NCBI RefSeq assembly: GCF_000198775.1
Contig: NC_014722.1
Location: forward strand, 1,867,386 to 1,931,385
DNA from: Mycetohabitans rhizoxinica HKI 454
GTDB lineage: Bacteria; Pseudomonadota; Gammaproteobacteria; Burkholderiales; Burkholderiaceae
Direction: 5' to 3'
DNA length: 64,000 nucleotides
A model generated the notes under the pieces. That model was not told the origin of the DNA. It was given only the letters and a program-made list of their open reading frames with translations, and searched no databases. Of the stretch, positions 52,261 to 61,156 are shown in pieces. Both the position numbers and the translations under genes were made by a program. How positions within the stretch are numbered: the stretch's first letter is position 1; each line of letters starts with the position of its first letter.

Positions 52261-52880
52261 GCAGCCCATTCACCACACAACAGGAAACCGTCTTCGTCGT
52301 CGACGATGACGAGGCAGTGCGTGACTCGCTGCGCTGGCTGCTCGAGGCCAACGGCTACCGTGTCCAGTGCTTCTCCAGCGCCGAACAGTTTCTCGATGCT
52401 TACCAGCCGTCGCAGCTCGGCTGCCTGATTCTGGACGTGCGCATGTCCGGCATGAACGGGCTCGAGCTACAGGAAAAGCTGATTGCTGAGCATGCAACGC
52501 TGCCGATCATTTTTGTCACGGGCCACGGCGACGTGCCGATGGCCGTGTCGACAATGAAGAAAGGCGCGATGGATTTTATCGAAAAGCCGTTTGACGAAGC
52601 CGAGTTGCGCCAGCTGGTCGAGCGCATGCTCGAGCGTGCCCGCACCGAGAGCTCGACCGCGCAGCAGCAGCGCGCGGCCGCCGAGCGCCTGTCCAAGCTG
52701 ACCGCGCGCGAGCAACAAGTGCTCGGGCGCATCATCGCCGGACGGCTGAACAAGCAGATTGCCGACGATCTTGGCATCTCGATCAAGACGGTCGAGGCGC
52801 ACCGCGCGAACATCATGGAAAAGCTCAACGTGAACACGGTGGCCGACCTGCTGCGCCTCGCTCTATCGAAAAAGCAGTAG
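52257..52880 (+). CDS. FixJ-family response regulator
   Basis: 207 residues. An N-terminal receiver (VFVVDDDEAVRDSLRWLLE, phospho-acceptor Asp60 in CLILDVRMSG, Lys in DFIEKPF) and a C-terminal LuxR-type helix-turn-helix (LTAREQQVLGRIIAGRLNKQ). The ATG sits in the ATGA overlap with the kinase stop, so the two are one operon and almost surely a cognate pair. Position beside aceE is suggestive of a link to central carbon metabolism but not proof. Confidence 0.93.
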   Translation: MSSPFTTQQETVFVVDDDEAVRDSLRWLLEANGYRVQCFSSAEQFLDAYQPSQLGCLILDVRMSGMNGLELQEKLIAEHATLPIIFVTGHGDVPMAVSTMKKGAMDFIEKPFDEAELRQLVERMLERARTESSTAQQQRAAAERLSKLTAREQQVLGRIIAGRLNKQIADDLGISIKTVEAHRANIMEKLNVNTVADLLRLALSKKQ

Positions 52881-53033
52881 CGGCGCGTCAAGCCACGGGC
52901 GCGCGCACGAAGCCGGCCGCCCGTGGCGGTATAATCAGCCCTTTCGGTCGCGTGCAGCCGCTTGCCATGCAAGCGCAGTGTAGCATGCGCCGTCCACCGC
53001 TTTGCGCTTCGATAATCCGACCCACCACCTGCC

Positions 53034-53885
53034 ATGACAGCCAGAATCATCGACGGCACCCTCCTTTCCAAACAGCTGCGCGCCGACGTAGCGCAACGTG
53101 CTGCCACGCTTACCACACGTGGCCACCGGCCCGGCCTGGCCGTGGTGCTCGTCGGCGACAACGCGGCCAGCCAGGTCTACGTGCGCAACAAGATCAAGGC
53201 GTGCGAGGACAACGGATTGCATTCGGTCTATGACCGCTATCCGGCTGAATTCAGTGAAGCCGACCTGCTCGCCCGCATCGACGCGCTAAACCGCGATCCA
53301 CAGATTCATGGGATCCTCGTGCAATTGCCACTGCCGCCGCATATCGACGCGCACAAGGTCATCGAGGCAATCGCACCGGAAAAGGACGTCGATGGCTTCC
53401 ATGTCGCCAACGCGGGCGCGTTGATGACCGGCAAGCCGCTGTTCCGCCCTTGCACGCCGTACGGCGTGATGAAAATGTTTGAATCGGAGCGCATCCCGCT
53501 GGCTGGCGCCAACGCAGTGGTGATCGGCCGCTCGAACATTGTCGGCAAGCCGATGGCAATGCTGCTGATCGAGGCCGGTGCCACCGTGACAATCTGCAAC
53601 AGCAAGACGCGGGATCTGGCCGCCCATACGCGCCGCGCGGACATCATCGTCGCGGCAACGGGCAAGCGTAATTTGCTGACAGCCGACATGGTCAAGCCCG
53701 GTGCGACCGTCATTGACGTCGGCATGAACCGCGACGACGAGGGCAAGCTGTGCGGCGACGTGGATTTCGCCGGCGTACGCGAGGTCGCCGGCTATATCAC
53801 GCCCGTGCCCGGCGGCGTCGGTCCGATGACGATCACGATGCTACTGGTCAACACGATCGAGGCGGCCGAACGCGCCGCCGGCTGA
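53034..53885 (+). CDS. folD: Methylenetetrahydrofolate dehydrogenase / cyclohydrolase
   Basis: 283 residues. Bifunctional one-carbon enzyme. The catalytic Lys region is [13 protein letters not shown], followed by [13 protein letters not shown], then the NADP-binding stretch [15 protein letters not shown] and the C-terminal [14 protein letters not shown]. Size is normal. It may have its own promoter (TATAAT at 52930-52935, no clear -35). Confidence 0.97.
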   Translation: MTARIIDGTLLSKQLRADVAQRAATLTTRGHRPGLAVVLVGDNAASQVYVRNKIKACEDNGLHSVYDRYPAEFSEADLLARIDALNRDPQIHGILVQLPLPPHIDAHKVIEAIAPEKDVDGFHVANAGALMTGKPLFRPCTPYGVMKMFESERIPLAGANAVVIGRSNIVGKPMAMLLIEAGATVTICNSKTRDLAAHTRRADIIVAATGKRNLLTADMVKPGATVIDVGMNRDDEGKLCGDVDFAGVREVAGYITPVPGGVGPMTITMLLVNTIEAAERAAG

Positions 53886-53962
53886 CGACGCAACGACACG
53901 CGACGCCGCTGAGCGATGCGGCGCGCTGATCCGCCACGCTTTCGGAATCCGATAGGAACACC

Positions 53963-56053
53963 ATGCCTCACACCGCCGCTAACAACCCGCTGCTCGATTT
54001 TTCCGATCTACCACGCTTTGCATCGATCCGCCCCGAGCACGTCACGCCGGCGCTGGATGTATTGTTAGACGCTGCCAACGACGCGATCGAGCGCGCCAGC
54101 GCGCCGCACACCCCGGCCACTTGGGAAGCGGTCATTGACCCCGTTGAGGCGGCGACCGAGCCGCTGTCGCGCGCCTGGGGCGTGATCGGGCACCTGAATG
54201 CGGTGGCCGACACGCCGGCGTTGCGCACGGCGCACGCGCAGAACCTGTCGCGCGTGACCGAATTCTGGTCCAATGTGGGCCAAAACCTGGCGCTGTACGA
54301 CAAGTACAAGGCGATTGCGGCAAGCAGCGCCTATGCGCAACTGAGTGACGCGCGCAAGAAGATCCTAGACAATGCGCTGCGCGATTTCCGCCTGTCCGGC
54401 GCCGAATTGCCGGAAGCCAGCAAGCCACGCTTTGCACAATTGCAGGATCAGCAAGCGACGCTAGCAAAGGCGTTTTCCGACCATGTATTGGACGCGACCA
54501 ACGCATACGCGTACTTCGCGACCGATTCCGCACAACTCGCCGGCCTGCCTGCCGACGCGGTTGACGCGGCACGCCATGCAGCGGAAAAGGACGGCAAGCC
54601 GGGCTGGAAGTTCACACTGCATTTTCCGTCGTATTTCCCGGTGCTGCAGTACGCCGAACACCGCCCAATGCGCGAGGCAATGTACCGCGCCTACGCGACC
54701 CGCGCGTCCGAGTTGGGGGCCGAATACGGCAACGGCAAGCCCGAGTGGGACAACACCGCCAACATGGCCGAGCAATTGAAGCTGCGCGCGCAAGAAGCGT
54801 CAATGCTCGGCTACCGGAATTTCGCCGAAGTGTCGCTCGAGCCGAAAATGGCCGACTCTCCGGACCAGGTGATCACGTTTCTTGACGATCTGGCCCGGCG
54901 CGCGCGGCCCTATGCGGAAAAAGACTGGGCGCAGCTTCGCGCATTCGCTGCCAACGAGCTTGGCCTGGCACAACTCGCGCCATGGGATATCGCGTACGCG
55001 TCCGAAAAGCTGCGGCAAAAACGCTATGCGTTCTCCGAAAACGAAGTCAAGCAGTACTTCCCGGAACGCGTCGTACTGCAGGGGCTGTTTCGCGTCACCG
55101 AGACATTGTTCGGCGTCTCGATCAAGCCGGACACCGCCGAGACATGGCATCCCGATGTGCGCTTCTTCCGCGTCGAGAACGCGGATGGCAACCTCGTCGC
55201 GCAGTTCTACCTGGACCTATACGCGCGCGAAGGCAAGCGCGGTGGCGCGTGGATGGACGATGCGCGTTCGCGCCGCAAGCGCGCCGACGGTAGCCTGCAA
55301 ACCCCGGTTGCCTACTTGACGTGCAACTTCTCGGCGCCGGTCGGCGACAAGCCGGCGTGCTTCACGCATGATGAAGTGATTACGCTGTTCCACGAGTTCG
55401 GCCATGGACTGCATCATATGCTCACGCGCATCGAAGAGTTGGGCGTGTCAGGCATCAACGGTGTTGAATGGGACGCAGTTGAATTGCCATCGCAATTCAT
55501 GGAAAACTTTTGCTGGGAGTGGGACGTGCTCACCGGCATGACGTCACACGTGGACACCGGTGCGCCGCTGCCGCGCGAACTGTTCGACAAGATGCTGGCG
55601 GCCCGCAACTTCCAAAGCGGGCTTGCGACGCTGCGGCAAATCGTCTTCTCGAAGTTCGATATGCTACTGCATACCGGTTACGATCCGGATGGCGCCGTCA
55701 GCGTGAATGCACTTGCCCGACAGATCAACGACAGCTGCCACGTCGTGCCCCAGGCGCCGTTCTCGCGTTGGCCGAACACATTCAGCCACATCTTTGCTGG
55801 CGGCTATGCGGCCGGCTACTACAGCTACAAGTGGGCAGAAGTGCTGTCGGCTGATGCGTACGCGGCGTTCGAGGAAGCGGCAAGCACGAGCGGCAGCGTG
55901 CTCGACAGACAAACGGGGGCGCGCTACCGTGCGGAGATTCTTGAAGTCGGCGGCAGCCGTGCTGCGATGGCGTCGTTCAAGGCATTCCGCGGGCGCGAGC
56001 CGAACATCGAAGCACTGCTGCGTCACAACGGGATGGCTGGGGAAGCGGCCTAA
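53963..56053 (+). CDS. prlC: Oligopeptidase A (M3 family metallopeptidase)
   Basis: 696 residues. The zinc-binding HEFGH is at residues 477-481 (LFHEFGHGLHHML), with the third ligand Glu and GINGVEWDAVELPSQFMEN downstream. Degrades short peptides, including cleaved signal peptides, in the cytoplasm. It follows folD by 77 bp, likely the same transcript. The start MPHTAANNPLLDFSDLPRF is the expected N-terminus. Confidence 0.95.
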   Translation: MPHTAANNPLLDFSDLPRFASIRPEHVTPALDVLLDAANDAIERASAPHTPATWEAVIDPVEAATEPLSRAWGVIGHLNAVADTPALRTAHAQNLSRVTEFWSNVGQNLALYDKYKAIAASSAYAQLSDARKKILDNALRDFRLSGAELPEASKPRFAQLQDQQATLAKAFSDHVLDATNAYAYFATDSAQLAGLPADAVDAARHAAEKDGKPGWKFTLHFPSYFPVLQYAEHRPMREAMYRAYATRASELGAEYGNGKPEWDNTANMAEQLKLRAQEASMLGYRNFAEVSLEPKMADSPDQVITFLDDLARRARPYAEKDWAQLRAFAANELGLAQLAPWDIAYASEKLRQKRYAFSENEVKQYFPERVVLQGLFRVTETLFGVSIKPDTAETWHPDVRFFRVENADGNLVAQFYLDLYAREGKRGGAWMDDARSRRKRADGSLQTPVAYLTCNFSAPVGDKPACFTHDEVITLFHEFGHGLHHMLTRIEELGVSGINGVEWDAVELPSQFMENFCWEWDVLTGMTSHVDTGAPLPRELFDKMLAARNFQSGLATLRQIVFSKFDMLLHTGYDPDGAVSVNALARQINDSCHVVPQAPFSRWPNTFSHIFAGGYAAGYYSYKWAEVLSADAYAAFEEAASTSGSVLDRQTGARYRAEILEVGGSRAAMASFKAFRGREPNIEALLRHNGMAGEAA

Positions 56054-56098
56054 CGAGGCGTGAGTAATGGCAGGCCCAAGCGCTTAAGGCTCGGGCTG

Positions 56099-57373
56099 TC
56101 AACGACGCAACTTGAAATCCACGGTATCGGGCCGACCAGCGAGCGCCAACGTCGCGTGCGCTGCCGGCTGGCGGCTGACCACCTGGCCGCGCCGTATCAC
56201 GGCCAGACGTGCCGCGCGCAGCCGAATCGCCTCGATCGGATCGCGAGCATCGAGCAAGACGAGGTCGGCGTAGCAGCCCGGCGCCAATCCGTACCCTTCC
56301 AGACCCAGTATCCTGGCAGGCGTCTGCGTAACCGCGGTGAAGCAAGCGCGACTCGCGTCGATGCCAGTCATCTGCGCGACATGCAGCGCCATATGCGCGA
56401 CCTCGAGCATGTCGCCGGAGCCCAGTGCGTACCACGGATCCATCACGCAATCGTGACCCAACGCGACATCGATGCCCGTGGCCAGCATCTCGGGCACGCG
56501 CGTCATGCCCCGTCGCTTCGGATAAGTGTCGGCACGGCCTTGCAGCGTAATGTTGATTAGAGGGTTCGCGATGGCGGCCACGCCCGCTTCGTGCATCAAC
56601 GGGAGCAGCTTGCTGACATAGTCATTATCCATCGAGTGCATCGACGTCAGATGCGAGCCAGCGACGCGCCCGTGCAGCCCAAGCCGGTGCGTTTCAGCCA
56701 CCAGCGTCTCGATGTGGCGTGACATCGGGTCATCGGATTCGTCACAGTGCATGTCCACCCGCAGCCCTTTCTGCACCGCAAACTCGCACAGCAGCCGGAT
56801 GGATTCGGCGCCGTCGGCCATCGTCCGCTCGAAATGCGGGATACCGCCGACGACGTCCACGCCCAGAGCAATCGCGCGTTTCAAGTTGTCGAACGCGCCG
56901 GGACTGCGCAACAGGCCATCCTGCGGGAACGCGACCAGTTGAAGATCCAGGTAGGGTGCGACGCGTCGCTTGACCTCGAGCAGCGCCTCGACAGCCAGCA
57001 GCCGCGGGTCACAGACGTCTACGTGCGAGCGGATGGCTAGCAATCCACGCGCGACCGCCCAATCGCAATATTGCAGCGCGCGCTCCAACACGGCCTGTTG
57101 CGTGAGCGTGGGTTTGAGTTCTGCCCATAGCGCGATGCCTTCGAGCAAGGTGCCCGACGCATTGACCCGCGGCAACCCGTACGAGAGCGTCGCGTCCATA
57201 TGGAAATGGGCGTCGACGAACGGCGGTGTGACCAAGTTGCACTGCGCATCGATTTCGTGTGATGCGGTCGCCGCCAGCGCGGGCTCTACCGCGACGATGC
57301 GCGCGCCGTTTATGCCGATGTCGATTTGCGTACGCCCGTCGGGCAACGATGCGTTACGGATAATTAGATCCAT
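56099..57373 (-). CDS. Cytosine deaminase-like amidohydrolase
   Basis: 424 residues of the amidohydrolase superfamily. The metal-binding HxH is FVDAHFHMDATL, later ligands are in VDMHCDESDDP and GSHLTSM, and the catalytic Asp is in LGHDCVMDPW. These match bacterial CodA-type cytosine deaminases, which convert cytosine to uracil and ammonia; isocytosine or other pterin/pyrimidine substrates are possible. The gene is convergent with prlC and has no transporter beside it. Confidence 0.88.
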   Translation of the reverse strand: MDLIIRNASLPDGRTQIDIGINGARIVAVEPALAATASHEIDAQCNLVTPPFVDAHFHMDATLSYGLPRVNASGTLLEGIALWAELKPTLTQQAVLERALQYCDWAVARGLLAIRSHVDVCDPRLLAVEALLEVKRRVAPYLDLQLVAFPQDGLLRSPGAFDNLKRAIALGVDVVGGIPHFERTMADGAESIRLLCEFAVQKGLRVDMHCDESDDPMSRHIETLVAETHRLGLHGRVAGSHLTSMHSMDNDYVSKLLPLMHEAGVAAIANPLINITLQGRADTYPKRRGMTRVPEMLATGIDVALGHDCVMDPWYALGSGDMLEVAHMALHVAQMTGIDASRACFTAVTQTPARILGLEGYGLAPGCYADLVLLDARDPIEAIRLRAARLAVIRRGQVVSRQPAAHATLALAGRPDTVDFKLRR

Positions 57374-57964
57374 CCGAAGCTCCTCTGTGTCAGGGCGTGC
57401 CGGCGTTGCATGTTGGTTAGCAACACACGCACCGCGGTTTCATGCAAGAGGTCACCACGACGCGCGATGCAGGCAGCGCGAAATTGACAGCCAGCGTGTA
57501 CCATATGAGACAAGTTTGAAGACACAAGCCGAAGAAAAATTGGGCGTGCCGCGCCACTACGAGGCCATAAGGTTCAAGCTAGAGAACTTCGCCATGCTTG
57601 TTCACCCCAGACAGGGCTTTATGAAACGGGAGTTGGTGAGCAGCAATGCACCCGTTCCGTTGGCGAATCACCTCATCGTTTTTACTACCCGCTCGCATGG
57701 CGCCCGGTCATAAATACACGGACTAGCCTCATGAGGTTCAACCCAATATAGAGTACTGGTTGATAAATACCACGCTTCTTACTATTTTTTAAATCGCTAA
57801 GCGTTAAAATAAAACAAATTGGGGCCTTCCGCGTAGTAGACAGATAGCGTTTGGCATGTTACGGAAGACAGTTACACAAAAGCACCGAAAGATACTTTGC
57901 ATTGCAACTAAGTTGAAGTAACCCGCGGTCAGCCATTCTTTCATCGGCGTGACCGCACGTATGG
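57374..57964. other. 591-bp region: possible gene fragment, then AT-rich sequence
   Basis: Between 57517 and 57713 the plus strand reads an open stretch without its own start (LKTQAEEKLGVPRHYEAIRF, then NFAMLVHPRQGFMKRELVSS) ending TAA at 57713. It looks protein-like but I do not recognise it; it may be the 3' end of a lost gene. From 57700 to 57950 the DNA is AT-rich with no gene. Confidence 0.4.
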
Positions 57965-58216
57965 TCAATGCGTCCGATCATCGGACGCTGTAACCTTGGC
58001 TGCAATGCAAGCCCTAACCAGGCAGTAAATCCCCGATAATCCCACCAGCCCGTAAATAATACGGGACGCAACCGATCCGACGCCGAGGATCGCCGCGACG
58101 AGATCAAACTGAAACAGCCCGACCAGCCCCCAGTTCAGAGCGCCAATGATGACAAGTGCGCCGGCAATCCAGTCGAGTAGGTTGGAACGTGCGCCAAAGG
58201 TGGTCACGATAGTCAT
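57965..58216 (-). CDS. DUF378 family small membrane protein
   Basis: 83 residues with two transmembrane helices: LLDWIAGALVIIGALNWGLVG and ASRIIYGLVGLSGIYCLVRA. The LNWGLVGLFQFDLVA motif defines DUF378 (YuzA-like), function unknown. An AGGAG lies upstream of the ATG at 58216. The gene is intact although its surroundings are decayed. Confidence 0.9.
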   Translation of the reverse strand: MTIVTTFGARSNLLDWIAGALVIIGALNWGLVGLFQFDLVAAILGVGSVASRIIYGLVGLSGIYCLVRACIAAKVTASDDRTH

Positions 58217-58419
58217 AGCAATCTCCTAAGGAAATGCAACGAAACGGGGTGAACTAGCTACCTACGTTTAGCGCAAACAGCGTGCCTACACAGGTTCCTA
58301 TAAAAGTGACCGACAAAATCGGACCGACGAATAAGCGAGACGTGCTGGAACGAGGTAGCAATAAAGCCGACAAGAAAACTGGAAGATGACGCAGACAGAG
58401 AAGCGGGCGCATTGAGCAG

Positions 58420-58620
58420 CATCGAGACAAAGGTGCCCCTTGCGGCGATCAAAAGAGTCCGGACACAGGCCGATTGGCACAGCAGTTCGATGTGCGACCG
58501 AGTCAAATCACTTAATGGAAACGGCAGTTGCAAAAGCGCGTGGCAAACATGTTCGGCGCGGCGGATTCGTCGTCGCGCGAGTGTGGCGCAGCACCCAATG
58601 ATGAGCAAGTCTATCTGAAT
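58420..58620 (+). pseudogene. IS3-family transposase OrfA remnant
   Basis: Two plus-strand frames together spell an IS3-type OrfA. The first gives KVPLAAIKRVRTQA; after a frameshift near 58470 the second gives RLAQQFDVRPSQIT, an in-frame TAA at 58513, then WKRQLQKRVANMFGAA. Intact relatives read KVALAAIKGERTxAELAQQFDVHPNQITQWKxQLLE. One frameshift and one stop show it is dead. The 3' part is cut where the IS6 remnant begins near 58618. The flanking 58217-58419 hold nothing I can assign. Confidence 0.75.
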
Positions 58621-58955
58621 GCGTACGAGTCGGTCTCAGTGACAATTCTGCATGGCACGGTAGCCGAGCACAGCGCGCTTTTGAAGACGCTTTTGACGGC
58701 GGATTTAGCACGGCAATTTTGCCGCAGCACATCCAGTTCGGCTCCACGCTCATCGGCGACGCGCCACAGTGCATACGGCCTGCCGCGCAGATTCACGAAC
58801 ATTTCATCAAGGTGCCACGTCGAGCCGGGCTTACCCTGTACGGCTTTCGTTGGCGGGGCAAGCTGCCCGCCGGATGGGTTGCGCCAGCGCGCGCCGACTC
58901 ATACGTCACCTTCACATTGCGCTCAAGCAGCAGCCCCTGGACGGAATCTTTCTAA
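58611..58955 (-). pseudogene. IS6-family transposase remnant
   Basis: Minus-strand frames give pieces of an IS6/IS26-type DDE transposase: LLLERNVKVTYES, then after frame changes GKPGSTWHLDEMFVNLRGRP and YALWRVADERGAELDVLRQN, fading after CRIVTETDSY. Intact proteins read LLxERGIxVTYESIRRW and KxWHLDEVFVxINGxxHYLWRAVD. The N-terminus, the C-terminal third and both terminal repeats are missing. It joins the IS3 remnant on one side and truncates the unknown gene on the other. Confidence 0.78.
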
Positions 58956-59642
58956 AAGCTCATGCCTGCCCCATGGCATAACGCTTTTTTTACCGTTTTC
59001 GTCTTCGTGAATGGCGTATCCATTCCTAGCACACGCAATCAACTCTTTTGCAAAAACACTGCTTCGATGTTGCCAGTTTTCCGCTGCATTGCTCAAAATT
59101 TCTTTATATTGATTAATGTTTTCTTCATTCGGATTTTGAGCGGCATTGTTATGCGCAGCAACAAGATGTTCAGGCACGTCAGTTAACAAGCGGAACATAT
59201 GACCTCTATCAAACGCTCCCTGTATCCAACCTTGATTGATTGAACCAGACCAATCTGAGAACGGGTTGATATTAAGGAATTCGCCTGCCGTTGGCTCTCG
59301 ACCTGCTGACCTATTCCTATTTAGCCAGTTATTTACACCGTTTATCATATCCCCTCCACTCTCACCTCCCAAGCGTCCTAACACGCGCACCGGCACCTGT
59401 TGCCGTCGATCACTCTTTACCCACTCATCGATAGCTGCAGCACGCTTGTCGATTTCGCGCATCGCTGGGCTTGGACGAGCGGTTGCGCCGAAATGCGAGG
59501 CAACGGTGTTGAGTATTGTTTGAAGTTCATCGTAATACCGCTGCATCCACGCGAATGAACTGAGTTCTCCCTCATGTTCATGTAAAATCCTTGCAACTTT
59601 AGCTTTTTGTTGCGCTTTGACTTTCATCGCTCGCTTTCTCAT
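58923..59642 (-). CDS. Unknown protein, C-terminus replaced by IS6 remnant sequence
   Basis: About 239 residues; the ATG at 59642 has GGGAGG at good spacing (an ATG two codons earlier abuts it). The N-terminus is Lys/Arg-rich (RKRAMKVKAQQKAKVARILH). The middle has polar and aromatic stretches such as FLNINPFSDWSGSINQGWIQ and HLVAAHNNAAQNPNEENINQ. No signal peptide or membrane helix. The last 10 or so codons (ERFRPGAAA) are read out of frame from the IS6 remnant, so the original C-terminus is lost. Base composition is AT-richer than core genes, which suggests transfer. I do not recognise the family; an effector or toxin-type protein is possible but unsupported. Confidence 0.55.
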   Translation of the reverse strand: MRKRAMKVKAQQKAKVARILHEHEGELSSFAWMQRYYDELQTILNTVASHFGATARPSPAMREIDKRAAAIDEWVKSDRRQQVPVRVLGRLGGESGGDMINGVNNWLNRNRSAGREPTAGEFLNINPFSDWSGSINQGWIQGAFDRGHMFRLLTDVPEHLVAAHNNAAQNPNEENINQYKEILSNAAENWQHRSSVFAKELIACARNGYAIHEDENGKKSVMPWGRHELLERFRPGAAA

Positions 59643-59812
59643 TGCCATCCTCCCTTGTTTCCATGGTCAGTGATCAGCACGCGCCCATAGCAGGCCCATC
59701 CTCATAGACTAACGCTTTCATAATTTCTCAGCCTTGTCAAGGCCGTAATTCGTGTCTTGCCTTAAGCGTACAAGAAGCATTATTGGTCAATGGCCACGCA
59801 ATTTGTCTGAAA

Positions 59813-60247
59813 TCACTGACACCGGCAAAACACTTTTATTTTTGCGCGTCGAACCCATTGACCCAACCATAGCAGAGCCACCATCACCGCAAGTGCTCCG
59901 CCAATCCGGGTGGCAAGTTGCGCAAACGGCATCAGTGGCAAACGGTTGGCCGCGGTGACCAACGCCCAACGAGAAAACCGATTGCCATCAGTATCAGCAC
60001 CGTGACAAGTGCTGTGGCAAGGTGCGCCTCCCTCCTGCGCCGTTTCCACAAGCCGAGGATCGAAGCACGGCATCGTGATCCTGCGACAGAGCTTTACGAT
60101 GACCGGCTCACGTGCCGAAAGCCAAAGTTGCCCAGACGTGCTTAAGTCTGCTGTCGCCTGACGAATTGGCCGCAGGGCCCGCACCGTTGCCACCCAAGAG
60201 CCGCGAGGGTCAAGCAGCGGACTAAAGCTATCATAAGCGGCCTCCAT
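59813..60247 (-). pseudogene. Probable frameshifted small membrane protein
   Basis: From ATG 60247 (GGAGGT upstream) the frame reads MEAAYDSFSPLLDPRGSWVA and ends with a hydrophobic segment TRIGGALAVMVALLWLGQWV before the stop at 59813. In between, the overlapping +1 frame carries a second convincing helix (ATALVTVLILMAIGFLVGRW) preceded by KRRRRE, while the annotated frame there is Cys/His-rich and unnatural. Two compensating frameshifts would join both helices into one protein. Family unknown; confidence low. The remaining 59649-59812 and 60248-60354 show nothing assignable. Confidence 0.32.
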
Positions 60248-60354
60248 CGTTTTCTCTCCCACCTCCAAGGTGGGTAGCGAGATGGATAGCCAGATAGTCA
60301 ACTACCATTTAAACATAGCCGCAAAGCCAGTCCTGTCGCGGCACTGACTCAAAC

Positions 60355-61134
60355 ATGAAAATCGCCACGTGGAACATCAATTCTCTGAAAGTCCGCTTGC
60401 AACACGTCATCGACTGGCTCGCCATGAGTCGTGTCGACGTATTGTGCTTGCAGGAACTAAAGCTGCCCGACGACAAGTATCCGCGCGCGGCACTCGAAGC
60501 GGCCGGCTACCGCAGCTGGTTTTCCGGACAAAAGACCTATAACGGCGTCGCGATCCTCGTACGCGACGGTTTGCCCGTCGACGAAGCGGTCGTCATACGA
60601 AACATTCCCGGCTTTGACGACCTGCAGCAGCGCTTGATTGCCGCAACCATCGACGGCGTGCGCGTAGTCAGCGCTTACTTTCCCAATGGGCAGGCGCCGG
60701 GCACCGACAAATTCGCGTACAAACTGTCATGGCTGGCTGCACTGCGTGAATGGGTCGCCGCCGAAATGCGTGCACACCCACAGTTCGCGCTAACGGGCGA
60801 CTATAATATCGCGCCGGAAGATCGCGACGTGCACGACCCACAAGCGTGGGAAGGACAGAACCTCGTGTCGCCCGAGGAGCGCGATGCCTTCCGATCGCTC
60901 GTCGAACTCGGGCTCGTCGATGCCTTTCGCTGCTTCGAGCAGCCTGACAAGTCGTTCTCGTGGTGGGACTACCGAATGCTGGCCTTTCGCCGCAACGCAG
61001 GATTACGCATCGATCACATTCTGCTGTCGCCGTCACTCGCGCAGTGCTGCAGCGCGTGCGAGATCGACAAGACTCCGCGTCGCTGGGACCAGCCATCGGA
61101 CCATGCGCCGGTCATCGCGACGCTAGAGCGCTAA
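60355..61134 (+). CDS. xth: Exodeoxyribonuclease III
   Basis: 259 residues of the endonuclease/exonuclease/phosphatase fold. Motifs: MKIATWNINSLKVRL, LCLQELKLPD (metal-binding Glu), VSAYFPNGQ, TGDYNIAPEDRDVHDP, LRIDHILLS and SDHAPVIATL (catalytic Asp-His). Acts as AP endonuclease and 3' exonuclease in base excision repair. The start matches the family exactly. It is convergent with glnG. Confidence 0.96.
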   Translation: MKIATWNINSLKVRLQHVIDWLAMSRVDVLCLQELKLPDDKYPRAALEAAGYRSWFSGQKTYNGVAILVRDGLPVDEAVVIRNIPGFDDLQQRLIAATIDGVRVVSAYFPNGQAPGTDKFAYKLSWLAALREWVAAEMRAHPQFALTGDYNIAPEDRDVHDPQAWEGQNLVSPEERDAFRSLVELGLVDAFRCFEQPDKSFSWWDYRMLAFRRNAGLRIDHILLSPSLAQCCSACEIDKTPRRWDQPSDHAPVIATLER

Positions 61135-61156
61135 GCGGGCGGCGACCCGATCGCCA

